64,000 nt of DNA, taken from assembly GCF_000983115.1 (NCBI RefSeq), contig NZ_CGIH01000031.1, positions 1 to 64,000 on the forward strand. Reading direction: 5' to 3'. Below, piece by piece: positions 56,343 through 64,000 of this stretch. The DNA is from Syntrophomonas zehnderi OL-4. Lineage in GTDB: Bacteria > Bacillota > Syntrophomonadia > Syntrophomonadales > Syntrophomonadaceae. Position numbers and translations under genes: made by a program. The notes under the pieces were generated by a model. That model worked only from the letters and a program-made list of their open reading frames with translations. It ran no database searches and had not been told where the DNA came from. Numbering within the stretch: position 1 is the first letter of the stretch; the number at the start of each line of letters is the position of its first letter.

Positions 56343-56671
56343 TATCCGTCATTCCTCCGGTATTTATTCATGACATCTTCTTAACCACCCATATCCGCAA
56401 GGCCCACAACCTTAATAGTTACCACAAGGTAACATGTGTAGTACCTGAACGGTGCAACCACCTATTACGTGATATGGTGGGGAAGCTTTAGCTCCCCACC
56501 GGAAGCTAAAGCTTCCGCTACCAGGGCGGGCGGCCAAAGTTCGCCCCTACAAATAATTGCCGCGCAAATCACCCTGAGGGTACTAAGGATGCTCCCTAAC
56601 GGTCGCTATTAGGGTTTCTCCGCGTAAATCTATAAACCCCTTCCGGTTAAATGGGAAGGGATTTATAAAAT
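56343..56671. other. Non-coding gap with dispersed repeats and a terminator
   Basis: CACAACCTTAATAGTTACCA (56,408) matches the spo0B-rpmA gap. GGAAGCTTTAGC and GCTAAAGCTTCC (around 56,484-56,517) form a perfect 12-bp inverted repeat also partly present at 45,190-45,215. ATCACCCTGAGGGTACTAAG (56,567) is another repeat word. No gene seen. Confidence 0.6.
56637..56660 (-). terminator. Probable terminator after lon
   Basis: On the minus strand CCCTTCC pairs with GGAAGGG around CATTTAACC, followed by GTTTATAG. The U-tract is short. Confidence 0.5.
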
Positions 56672-59014
56672 CTATTGGAAGTCGGTTGCAGGCAGCAAAG
56701 CCTCGGCTAAGACCTCGTCCATATGATCGACCAGAATGAATTGCATCTTTTTCTTGATCTGAGCCGGGATGTCATCCATATCCTTTTTGTTTTCCGCTGG
56801 GATGATAATGGTATTAATACCAGCTCGGTGAGCGGCCAGGGATTTTTCTTTAAGCCCGCCGATGGGTAAGACCCTGCCGCGCAGGGTAATTTCACCGGTC
56901 ATGGCAATATCATTGCGTACCGGGCGTGCAGACATGGCCGATGCCAGGGAAGTAGCCATGGTAATACCCGCCGATGGTCCGTCCTTAGGTATGGCACCTT
57001 CCGGAATGTGTATATGGATATCGTTTTCCTCCAACTGTTCAAAAGGTATTCCTAACTCATCGGCCTTTGATCTTACATAAGTCAAACCGGCTTGAGCGGA
57101 TTCTTTCATTACATCTCCCAGTTTACCGGTTAAGAGTAATTTGCCTTTGCCTTTAACCAGCGCAACCTCTATAGATAAAATATCCCCGCCGGTTTCCGTC
57201 CAGGCCAGCCCGGTAGTTACACCCACCTGGCTTTCTTTTTCGGCTGTACCGTAGTGATATCTCTCCACACCCAGGTATTTATTAATACTGTTGGCGGTTA
57301 CATTGACACTCGTATCCTTGTCTTTAACGACTTCTCGAGCCACTTTCCGGCAAATAGAAGCGATTTGCCGCTCCAGGCTTCTGACCCCTGCTTCCCGGGT
57401 ATATTCACGTATTATTTTACGGATTGACCCTTCGGAAAAGCTTATTTGGGTGGGTTTTAAGCCGTGCTCCTTGATTTGTTTGGGAACCAGGTAGTCCAGG
57501 GCAATCGGTACTTTATCTTCTTCAGTATAGCTGGAAAGCTCAATCACTTCCATACGGTCCAGCAAAGGTTTGGGGATATTGTAAACAGAGTTGGCCGTAG
57601 TTATAAACATTACCTTGGACAGATCAAAAGCCGTTTCCAGATAATGATCGCTAAAGGTTGAATTCTGTTCGGGATCCAAAACCTCCAACAGGGCTGAAGC
57701 CGGATCACCTCTAAAATCTGTTGTCATTTTATCTATTTCATCCAAAAGAAATACTGGATTTTTGGAACCGGCTTGTTTTATTCCCTGAATTATTCGCCCC
57801 GGCATAGCACCAACATAAGTACGGCGGTGACCCCTGATTTCGGCCTCATCCTTTACCCCTCCCAGGGACAGGCGCACAAAATTACGCCCCAGGGCATGGG
57901 CAACCGATTTGCCCAAAGACGTTTTGCCCACTCCGGGCGGTCCAACCAAACATAAAATTGGGCCTTTCATTTTTTTGGCCAGTTTTCTAATTGCCAGGTA
58001 TTCAAGGATTCTTTCCTTCGGCTTTTCCAAACCATAGTGATCCTCGTCCAAGATCTTTTCCGCTTGATCCAGATTCAGTCTGTCCCGGGTTTCTTTTGAC
58101 CAGGGCAGGGACAGAATCCAATCAATATAATTCCTGACCACTACTGCCTCGGCTACCATGGGCGGCATCTTCTCCAGCCGATCCAATTCCTTGTTTACCT
58201 TTTCCAAGGCTTCAGCGGGGAGATTGGCTTCCGTAATCTTTTCCCGCAATTCTTCAACCTCGGCTGTCCGTTCATCCTTTTCTCCCAATTCTTTTTGGAT
58301 TGCCTTCATCTGTTCGCGCAGATAATACTCTTTCTGGGTTTTTTCCATTTGTTTGCGAACCCGGATATTTATCTTGCGCTCCAGTTCCAGTACTTCCATT
58401 TCCTTGGCTAAAATATCACACAAAGCGTTTAAACGCTTCGTTATATCCAAAGCTTCTAAGATAGCCTGTTTTTCATGAATGCGCAGGGTTAAATGAGAGG
58501 CAATCACATCGGCCAGGCGCGCAGGCTCATCTATGGTGACTACAGAAGCAACCGTTTCCGGCGGGATCTTTTTACTCATGCGCACATACTGCTCAAACTG
58601 GTAGATGAGGGTTCTGGTCAAGGCCTCCAGTTCCGCATCTTTTTCAACGGTTTCATTTTTATATTCCTCGATAACAACTTTTAAAAAAGCGTCATAAGGA
58701 ACATAATTAAGCACTTTCGCGCGGCAAATGCCTTCAACCAAGACCCGCATGGTACCACCGGGCATTTTAAGGATTTGTTTTATTTCTGCCACCGTACCTA
58801 CTTCATATATATCTTCTTCATTGGGATCATCGTTTTGAGCTTCCTTCTGGGTAGCCAGAAATATTTCTTTGTTGCCCAGCATCGCTTCTTCTATGGCATT
58901 AATGGATTTTTTGCGGCCCACATCGAGATGGATAACCGTATATGGAAAAACAAGTACCCCTCTAAGGGGTAGCATCGGTAATTCACGATAATCAACTATA
59001 AATTGTTCCGACAA
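56672..59014 (-). CDS. lon: ATP-dependent protease Lon (LonA)
   Basis: 780 aa. N-terminal LON substrate domain ([22 protein letters not shown]), coiled coil, AAA+ with [17 protein letters not shown] (Walker A, about 350), [10 protein letters not shown] (Walker B), and the Ser-Lys protease domain with [20 protein letters not shown] (catalytic Ser about 680) and [14 protein letters not shown] (Lys about 720). The start is TTG 59,014, 9 nt after GGAGG; a longer reading starts inside that signal. Confidence 0.97.
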   Translation of the reverse strand: MSEQFIVDYRELPMLPLRGVLVFPYTVIHLDVGRKKSINAIEEAMLGNKEIFLATQKEAQNDDPNEEDIYEVGTVAEIKQILKMPGGTMRVLVEGICRAKVLNYVPYDAFLKVVIEEYKNETVEKDAELEALTRTLIYQFEQYVRMSKKIPPETVASVVTIDEPARLADVIASHLTLRIHEKQAILEALDITKRLNALCDILAKEMEVLELERKINIRVRKQMEKTQKEYYLREQMKAIQKELGEKDERTAEVEELREKITEANLPAEALEKVNKELDRLEKMPPMVAEAVVVRNYIDWILSLPWSKETRDRLNLDQAEKILDEDHYGLEKPKERILEYLAIRKLAKKMKGPILCLVGPPGVGKTSLGKSVAHALGRNFVRLSLGGVKDEAEIRGHRRTYVGAMPGRIIQGIKQAGSKNPVFLLDEIDKMTTDFRGDPASALLEVLDPEQNSTFSDHYLETAFDLSKVMFITTANSVYNIPKPLLDRMEVIELSSYTEEDKVPIALDYLVPKQIKEHGLKPTQISFSEGSIRKIIREYTREAGVRSLERQIASICRKVAREVVKDKDTSVNVTANSINKYLGVERYHYGTAEKESQVGVTTGLAWTETGGDILSIEVALVKGKGKLLLTGKLGDVMKESAQAGLTYVRSKADELGIPFEQLEENDIHIHIPEGAIPKDGPSAGITMATSLASAMSARPVRNDIAMTGEITLRGRVLPIGGLKEKSLAAHRAGINTIIIPAENKKDMDDIPAQIKKKMQFILVDHMDEVLAEALLPATDFQ

Positions 59015-59187
59015 AAAAAAACACCTCCTAAGCAAGTTTATTCTACTATATAATATAGCAGCTTCGCAAGAAAGCCCACACTTTTATGAATACCCGACAC
59101 TTACAAAGGGAAGATGACAATACCAGGAAAGCGCTGGCGTTGCTTAAAAGAGATGCTCCTGGCTGCCCAGCCTTTTTGTATCCCCGG

Positions 59188-60819
59188 TTATTCACTGATT
59201 ATAGCAGCATTAAAGACTTCTTTAATATCTTTAACCGGCTTTACTTCTATTTCCGGGAAACTCGCGAATATACTCAGCCAATTATCATGCGGAATTAATA
59301 CTTTTTTAATACCTGCACCCCGAGCTGCTTCCACTTTACTCATTACTCCGCCGACTGGTTTTACCCTGCCATGTACGGATATTTCTCCGGTCATGGCAAC
59401 CAGATTGTCTACCCGGCTCTGTTTAAGAGCCGAATATACAGCGGTAGCCATCGAAACACCAGCCGAAGGCCCGTCTACCGGCACCCCACCGGGGAAATTC
59501 ACATGAATATCATAGTCGCGGGTGTTTAATCCGAATTCTGATTTCAAGACGGTCATTACATTATCAACGGCTGCTTTGGCCATACTTTTACGGCGAAAAC
59601 TCTTGTCCCCTACACCCATCTGTTCTTCTTCAATAACACCGGTTACCGTCCATTTTCCATTGCCTTTTTCAACCGGGGTTACTGATGCCTCGACTTCGAT
59701 TAGGGTTCCTACATTGGCTCCATGTACAGCCAGACCGTTAACTACTCCGATGAGAGGATGGTCTTTGGGTTTGATGTCCAATCGCGGTGTGTAACGGCCG
59801 TTATTTACAACTTTTTGAATTATGGACTGATCAATTATATCCTTTTTATCTACCTGGGCAATTCCAGCCGCTAATTGAACAAGATTAACGGCTTCTCGAC
59901 CATTGTAGGCATATTTACATATCTCTTCCCGGGCTTCATCATCCAACTTCATATTAATCTTGCGTGCCGCACCTGCGGTAATTTTCTCAATTGATTCTTT
60001 GTCCAGGGGTTTAAAGAACACTTCCAGACAACGTGACCTGATGGCGGGCGGCAGTTCTTCCGGCATGCGGGTTGTGGCTCCGATCAGGCGAAAATCAGCC
60101 GGCAGTCCATTTTTAAAAATATCATGGATATGTCCGGGAATTACTTTATCATATTCTGCATAATAGGCGCTTTCCAGCATTACCTTGCGATCTTCCAAGA
60201 CTTTGAGGAGTTTGTTCATTTGGATGGGATGCAGCTCCCCGATTTCGTCTACAAACAATACTCCCCCATGAGCTTTGGTGCAAGCCCCCGGTTTAGGCTG
60301 CGGAATCCCGGCCGCCCCCATTGAACCTGCGCCTTGATAAATAGGATCATGGACTGAACCTATCAAGGGATCTGCAATGTTGCGCTCATCAAAACGGCAG
60401 ATGGTTGCATCCATTTCTACAAAGTTGGCATTCTCTTTAAATGGAGATAAAGGATTCTCGCGGGCTTCCTCCAAAACCAGACGAGCGGCGGCTGTTTTTC
60501 CAACCCCGGGAGGCCCATAAATAATTACGTGCTGAGGGTTCGGCCCGCAAAGAGCTGATCTTAAAATACTTACCCCTTCTTCCTGACCGACTACGTCCTG
60601 AAAGCTGGTAGGTCTGCTCAGGCTGGACAAAGGCTCGGTTAATTTAATGTTACGCAATTCCCGCAGCCGGTTTTTTTCCTTCTCAGACTCCCTAACCAAA
60701 ACCGACTTTCCTTTTTGCTGACTTTTCAGCAGGTTCCAAAAATATAATCCTATGATAATAGCGAAAAATATCTGAATTAAATATAAAATGCCCCCGTATT
60801 GCATAAAAAAACTATTCAT
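59188..60819 (-). CDS. lonB: LonB-type membrane-linked protease
   Basis: 543 aa. N-terminal hydrophobic segment (about 7-30), no N-terminal LON domain, AAA+ with [18 protein letters not shown] (about 97-114) and VLFVDEIGEL, then a Lon protease domain with GVPVDGPSAGVSMAT (catalytic Ser) and GGVMSKVEAARGAG (catalytic Lys). LonB is forespore-specific in Bacillus. It lies between clpX and lon. Confidence 0.95.
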   Translation of the reverse strand: MNSFFMQYGGILYLIQIFFAIIIGLYFWNLLKSQQKGKSVLVRESEKEKNRLRELRNIKLTEPLSSLSRPTSFQDVVGQEEGVSILRSALCGPNPQHVIIYGPPGVGKTAAARLVLEEARENPLSPFKENANFVEMDATICRFDERNIADPLIGSVHDPIYQGAGSMGAAGIPQPKPGACTKAHGGVLFVDEIGELHPIQMNKLLKVLEDRKVMLESAYYAEYDKVIPGHIHDIFKNGLPADFRLIGATTRMPEELPPAIRSRCLEVFFKPLDKESIEKITAGAARKINMKLDDEAREEICKYAYNGREAVNLVQLAAGIAQVDKKDIIDQSIIQKVVNNGRYTPRLDIKPKDHPLIGVVNGLAVHGANVGTLIEVEASVTPVEKGNGKWTVTGVIEEEQMGVGDKSFRRKSMAKAAVDNVMTVLKSEFGLNTRDYDIHVNFPGGVPVDGPSAGVSMATAVYSALKQSRVDNLVAMTGEISVHGRVKPVGGVMSKVEAARGAGIKKVLIPHDNWLSIFASFPEIEVKPVKDIKEVFNAAIISE

Positions 60820-60894
60820 TTTCTTTATCCTCTTTCCTGCAGTTTTTAATATTATGCCCGGGCATTTTGATTTACTGTCAGTTTAAAATCAGTA

Positions 60895-60922
60895 AAAAAA
60901 GGCAGCTTACGCCGCCTTTTTC
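60895..60922. terminator. Hairpin after clpX, second copy
   Basis: AAAAAGGCAGC-TTAC-GCCGCCTTTTT with one mismatch. Near copy of the hairpin at 60,961. Confidence 0.65.
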
Positions 60923-60960
60923 CAATCCTTAAAACTTTGGAGGATGAAATATAAGATCAT

Positions 60961-60992
60961 ATACAAAAAGCAGCTTACGCTGCTTTTTGTAT
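60961..60992. terminator. Bidirectional terminator after clpX
   Basis: ATACAAAAAGCAGC and GCTGCTTTTTGTAT pair perfectly over 14 bp around TTAC, with T-runs on both strands. It is directly after the clpX stop. Confidence 0.85.
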
Positions 60993-60993
60993 A

Positions 60994-62244
60994 TTAGTTA
61001 ACCTTACGTTTGGCATCCACTGTTACTAATAATGGTTTTTCCTTTTTGTCTATGACGTCTTTGGTGATTACGACTTTCGTAATATCCATACGTCCCGGTA
61101 CGTCATACATTACATCCAGCATCACATCTTCGATAATAGCTCTTAAACCTCGAGCACCGGTATTGCGGCGCAGAGCTTCCTCAGCTATTGCCAGGAGGGC
61201 ATCATCCATAAATTCCAAGTCGACCCCATCCAGCTCAAAGAGTTTTTTGTATTGCTTGGCTAGTGCATTTTTGGGTTCGTTTAGTATTTTTACTAAAGAC
61301 TCTTTATCCAGGGCATCCAGGGTTACAATAACCGGCACCCGACCAACAAATTCAGGTATCAAACCATAACGAAGAAGATCCTGGGGGAGTATCTGGTTTA
61401 AAATATCACCGATTTTTTTCTCCTCCCGGCTTTTTATATCTGCCCCAAAGCCCATCACTTTTTCGCCGACCCGGTTTTGGATAATCTTATCGATTCCTTC
61501 GAAGGCACCTCCACAGATAAACAAAATATTGCTGGTATCTATCTGGATAAATTCCTGATGGGGATGTTTTCTACCTCCCTGCGGTGGCACACTGGCAACC
61601 GTACCCTCCAGGATCTTCAGCAGTGCCTGTTGAACACCTTCACCTGACACATCCCGAGTAATACTGGGATTATCAGTTTTTCTGGCGATTTTATCGATTT
61701 CATCGATATAGACGATACCTTTTTCAGCCTTTTCAATGTCATAATCAGCCGCCTGGATCAATTTTAGCAGGATATTTTCCACATCCTCACCCACATAACC
61801 GGCTTCAGTAAGGGAGGTCGCATCGGCAATGGCAAAGGGCACATTCAGGATACGTGCCAGGGTTTGAGCCAACAAGGTTTTGCCGCTGCCGGTCGGCCCC
61901 AGCATCATGATATTGCTTTTTTGCAGTTCAACATCATCCAGTTTCATGCCCAGATTAATCCGTTTATAGTGATTATAAACAGCTACTGACAGGGCTTTCT
62001 TGGCTAACTCCTGACCGATTACGTAGTCATCCATGATTTCCTTTATTTCATGCGGTTTAGGTATTTCTCCCAGTTCAAAACCAATATCGTCAGCGAGTTC
62101 CTCTTCGATTATTTCGTTGCATAACTCAATGCACTCATCACAAATATATACCCCTGGCCCGGCTACTAGTTTCTTAACCTGTTCCTGCGTTTTTCCGCAA
62201 AAAGAACATTTTAGTTGGCCTTTTTCTTCACCATATTTAGGCAT
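60994..62244 (-). CDS. clpX: ClpX, ATP-dependent unfoldase
   Basis: 416 aa. Zinc-binding domain CSFCGKT...CDECIELC (about 13-37), AAA+ with [17 protein letters not shown] (about 112-128), [10 protein letters not shown] (Walker B), the pore loop AGYVGEDVE and the IGF-type loop region. ATG 62,244 follows GAGAGGTG; upstream residues MKRGEF are not needed. 26 nt after clpP. Confidence 0.97.
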   Translation of the reverse strand: MPKYGEEKGQLKCSFCGKTQEQVKKLVAGPGVYICDECIELCNEIIEEELADDIGFELGEIPKPHEIKEIMDDYVIGQELAKKALSVAVYNHYKRINLGMKLDDVELQKSNIMMLGPTGSGKTLLAQTLARILNVPFAIADATSLTEAGYVGEDVENILLKLIQAADYDIEKAEKGIVYIDEIDKIARKTDNPSITRDVSGEGVQQALLKILEGTVASVPPQGGRKHPHQEFIQIDTSNILFICGGAFEGIDKIIQNRVGEKVMGFGADIKSREEKKIGDILNQILPQDLLRYGLIPEFVGRVPVIVTLDALDKESLVKILNEPKNALAKQYKKLFELDGVDLEFMDDALLAIAEEALRRNTGARGLRAIIEDVMLDVMYDVPGRMDITKVVITKDVIDKKEKPLLVTVDAKRKVN

Positions 62245-62270
62245 AAATTCACCTCTCTTCAAAAGGCTGT

Positions 62271-62867
62271 CTATTTATCGATCTTGGGGTGACTGATTAC
62301 TTCATCGATAATACCATACTCTTGAGCTTCGACAGCAGTCATGAAATAATCTCTTTCGGTATCGCGACGAATTCTTTCCAGATCTTGTCCGGTTCTTTCG
62401 GCAAGAATCCGGTTGAGGCTTTCCTTCATTTGAATTATTCTGCGCGCCCGGATTTCTATATCTGTGGCTTGCCCCTCAGTTCCACCCGAGGGCTGATGAA
62501 TCATTACTTCTGAGTTTGGCAAAGCGTACCGTTTGCCTTTAGTACCTGCAGCAAGAAGGAAAGCCCCCATGCTGGCTGCCAGACCAACACATATTGTCGA
62601 TACGTTAGGGCGAATATACTGAATGGTATCATAAATAGCCATTCCCGCAGTGATAACACCGCCCGGACTGTTGATATACAGATTGATATCTTTATCAGGG
62701 TTTTCGGCTTCCAGGAACAATAGCTGAGCAATAATCAGATTAGCAACGGTGTCATCAACCGCACTGCCCAGAAACACTATACGATCTTTCAGCAAACGAG
62801 AATAAATATCATATGATCTCTCACCGCGATTGGTTTGTTCTACTACCATAGGTATCAGATACGACAT
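62271..62867 (-). CDS. clpP: ClpP protease subunit
   Basis: 198-aa serine protease that forms the ClpXP chamber. Catalytic Ser in [14 protein letters not shown] (about 98), His in [12 protein letters not shown] (about 123) and Asp near RDTERDYFM (about 172). Between tig and clpX. Confidence 0.98.
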   Translation of the reverse strand: MSYLIPMVVEQTNRGERSYDIYSRLLKDRIVFLGSAVDDTVANLIIAQLLFLEAENPDKDINLYINSPGGVITAGMAIYDTIQYIRPNVSTICVGLAASMGAFLLAAGTKGKRYALPNSEVMIHQPSGGTEGQATDIEIRARRIIQMKESLNRILAERTGQDLERIRRDTERDYFMTAVEAQEYGIIDEVISHPKIDK

Positions 62868-62938
62868 TGGAACTCCCTCCTCTACTTAAATTATGCATAC
62901 CATTTATACTATAGTATTCTATTAATATAGTATTCTTT

Positions 62939-64000
62939 TTAGGCTTCAGTTTCTCCTTCTGCAACCAAGTCTTCCTCAGGAATATCTGCTTCAGTAACCA
63001 CAGCATGATCCACCAGATACTGGATGGCTTTATCCATTTTTAAACCAAATTCAATCTCATCCATAACTCCGCTCAGGTTTTGTTTGGCCTGTTCCGGTTC
63101 AATACCCATAGACTCTGCAATCTCTGCTATGTGCTTTTCTACTTCTTCTTCACTAACACTAATACCTTTTTCTTCCATGATCTTTTCCAGCATAAAATTG
63201 GAGCGGGCAGTTTTTTCGGCTTCAGGTTCAGCTTCCGCATTAAACTCTTCCAAGGTGCGGCCTGTAAATTGGAAATACTGTTCCAGGCTTAACCCCTGCA
63301 TGCGCAGACGATCTGAAAACTGGGTCAACATATGGTTAATCTGCATCTTTACCGCCGCGGGGGGTACTTCAATTTCACAGCCCTCCAAGGCCTTGTCCAA
63401 GACTGCTTCTTTCAGGAAATTATTTTTTTGGGTTTCCAGCATCTGTTGCAGGTTTTTACGAGTATCTTCTCTTAATTCAGCGATGGTCTCAAATTGGCTC
63501 ACTTCCTGGGCAAATTCATCATCCAGAGCCCGTAGCTGTTTGCTTTCCACTTTATTTACAGTAACTTTGAAAACAGCCGCCTGGCCTGCCAATTCGGCAG
63601 CATGGTAGTCCTGCGGGAAATCTACCTTAACGTCTGTGGAATCGCCCTTTTTAAGTCCTACGATTTGTTCTTCAAAACCCGGAATAAACGTGCCGGAGCC
63701 CAATACCAGCTGATAGTTTTCAGCCGTTCCGCCGGGGAAAGCCTCCCCATCTACAAATCCCTCAAAGTCAATGTTTACAGTATCTCCATTATCGGCGGCT
63801 TCGTCAACTTTCTCAATTAGCTGGGCGTAGCGCGCCGACATTTCCTCCAAGCGCGCATCTACATCTTCCTCTTTAAGCTCAAAAACCGGGATGTTTACTT
63901 CAAGCCCTTCCAGTTGTCCTAACTTAACATCCGGTTTGACGGCAACTTTGGCATTAAACTTTAATATATTGTCATCTTGTATTTCTTCAAAATCAAATTC
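62939..64000 (-). CDS. tig: Trigger factor, N-terminus outside the window
   Basis: Ribosome-bound chaperone and prolyl isomerase. The visible 353 residues run to the right edge: the end of the ribosome-binding domain (FKAKV-type KFNAKVAVKPDVKLGQL), the FKBP domain (NGDTVNIDFEGFVDGEAFPGGTAENYQLVLGSGTFIPGFEEQIVGLKKGD) and the helical C-terminal arm. The first part (about 80-90 residues) is missing only because the window ends. Confidence 0.97.
   Translation of the reverse strand, partial: EFDFEEIQDDNILKFNAKVAVKPDVKLGQLEGLEVNIPVFELKEEDVDARLEEMSARYAQLIEKVDEAADNGDTVNIDFEGFVDGEAFPGGTAENYQLVLGSGTFIPGFEEQIVGLKKGDSTDVKVDFPQDYHAAELAGQAAVFKVTVNKVESKQLRALDDEFAQEVSQFETIAELREDTRKNLQQMLETQKNNFLKEAVLDKALEGCEIEVPPAAVKMQINHMLTQFSDRLRMQGLSLEQYFQFTGRTLEEFNAEAEPEAEKTARSNFMLEKIMEEKGISVSEEEVEKHIAEIAESMGIEPEQAKQNLSGVMDEIEFGLKMDKAIQYLVDHAVVTEADIPEEDLVAEGETEA

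Noticed and set aside
1-64000. CRISPR array or phage region
   Set aside because: No regularly spaced direct repeats, cas genes or phage structural genes were seen.

Overview
The window looks like chromosome from a Firmicute of the class Clostridia, most likely a Syntrophomonas-type syntrophic fatty-acid oxidiser. It pairs Gram-positive housekeeping synteny with sporulation genes (spo0B-like, spoIVFA/spoIVFB, lonB), a Leu T-box leader, the Prp/L27 processing pair, and a complete five-gene butyrate beta-oxidation operon. The genus is an inference from gene content; nothing in the window proves it.

Left part (1-25,500). The first bases hold the tail of a transposase and a repeat that supplies the last codons of comEC. 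A cysteine-desulfurase-like gene, a divergent DsrE-type gene and comEA follow. leuS (+) has a T-box leader in which a complete tRNA-Ala(GGC) gene sits between the specifier domain and the antiterminator. On the minus strand lie rsfS-yqeK-nadD, proB-proA, spo0B-obgE, rplU-prp-rpmA, and two radical-SAM-linked genes with rng. Two plus-strand blocks interrupt this minus-strand chain: 10,282-11,991 (Cys-rich protein, cysteine synthase-like) and 21,809-25,477 (Rrf2, XRE, membrane protein, AAA ATPase, MBL hydrolase).

Middle part (25,650-43,340). Spore protease pair spoIVFA-spoIVFB, then the cell-shape and division cluster maf-radC-mreBCD-mrdA-minCDE-rodA, a small membrane protein, the redox repressor rex, a phosphate transporter with its PhoU-like partner, and valS-folC.

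Right part (43,500-64,000). A PAS/AAA+/HTH sigma-54 activator faces the minus-strand operon crt-bcd-thl-CoA transferase-hbd, which encodes every carbon step from butyrate to two acetyl-CoA. A clear -24/-12 sigma-54 promoter lies 137 nt upstream of crt, with palindromes behind it, so the activator probably controls this pathway. Further right are a D-cysteine desulfhydrase-like enzyme, a DUF2889-like protein, a SEC-C protein bracketed by dispersed repeats, and the protein-quality cluster tig-clpP-clpX-lonB-lon-ysxC.

Intergenic regions carry a family of degenerate dispersed repeats (45.0, 54.0, 54.2, 55.6 and 56.5 kb, with shorter words at 12.0, 16.4, 22.5 and 36.4 kb). I saw no CRISPR array, rRNA or prophage.
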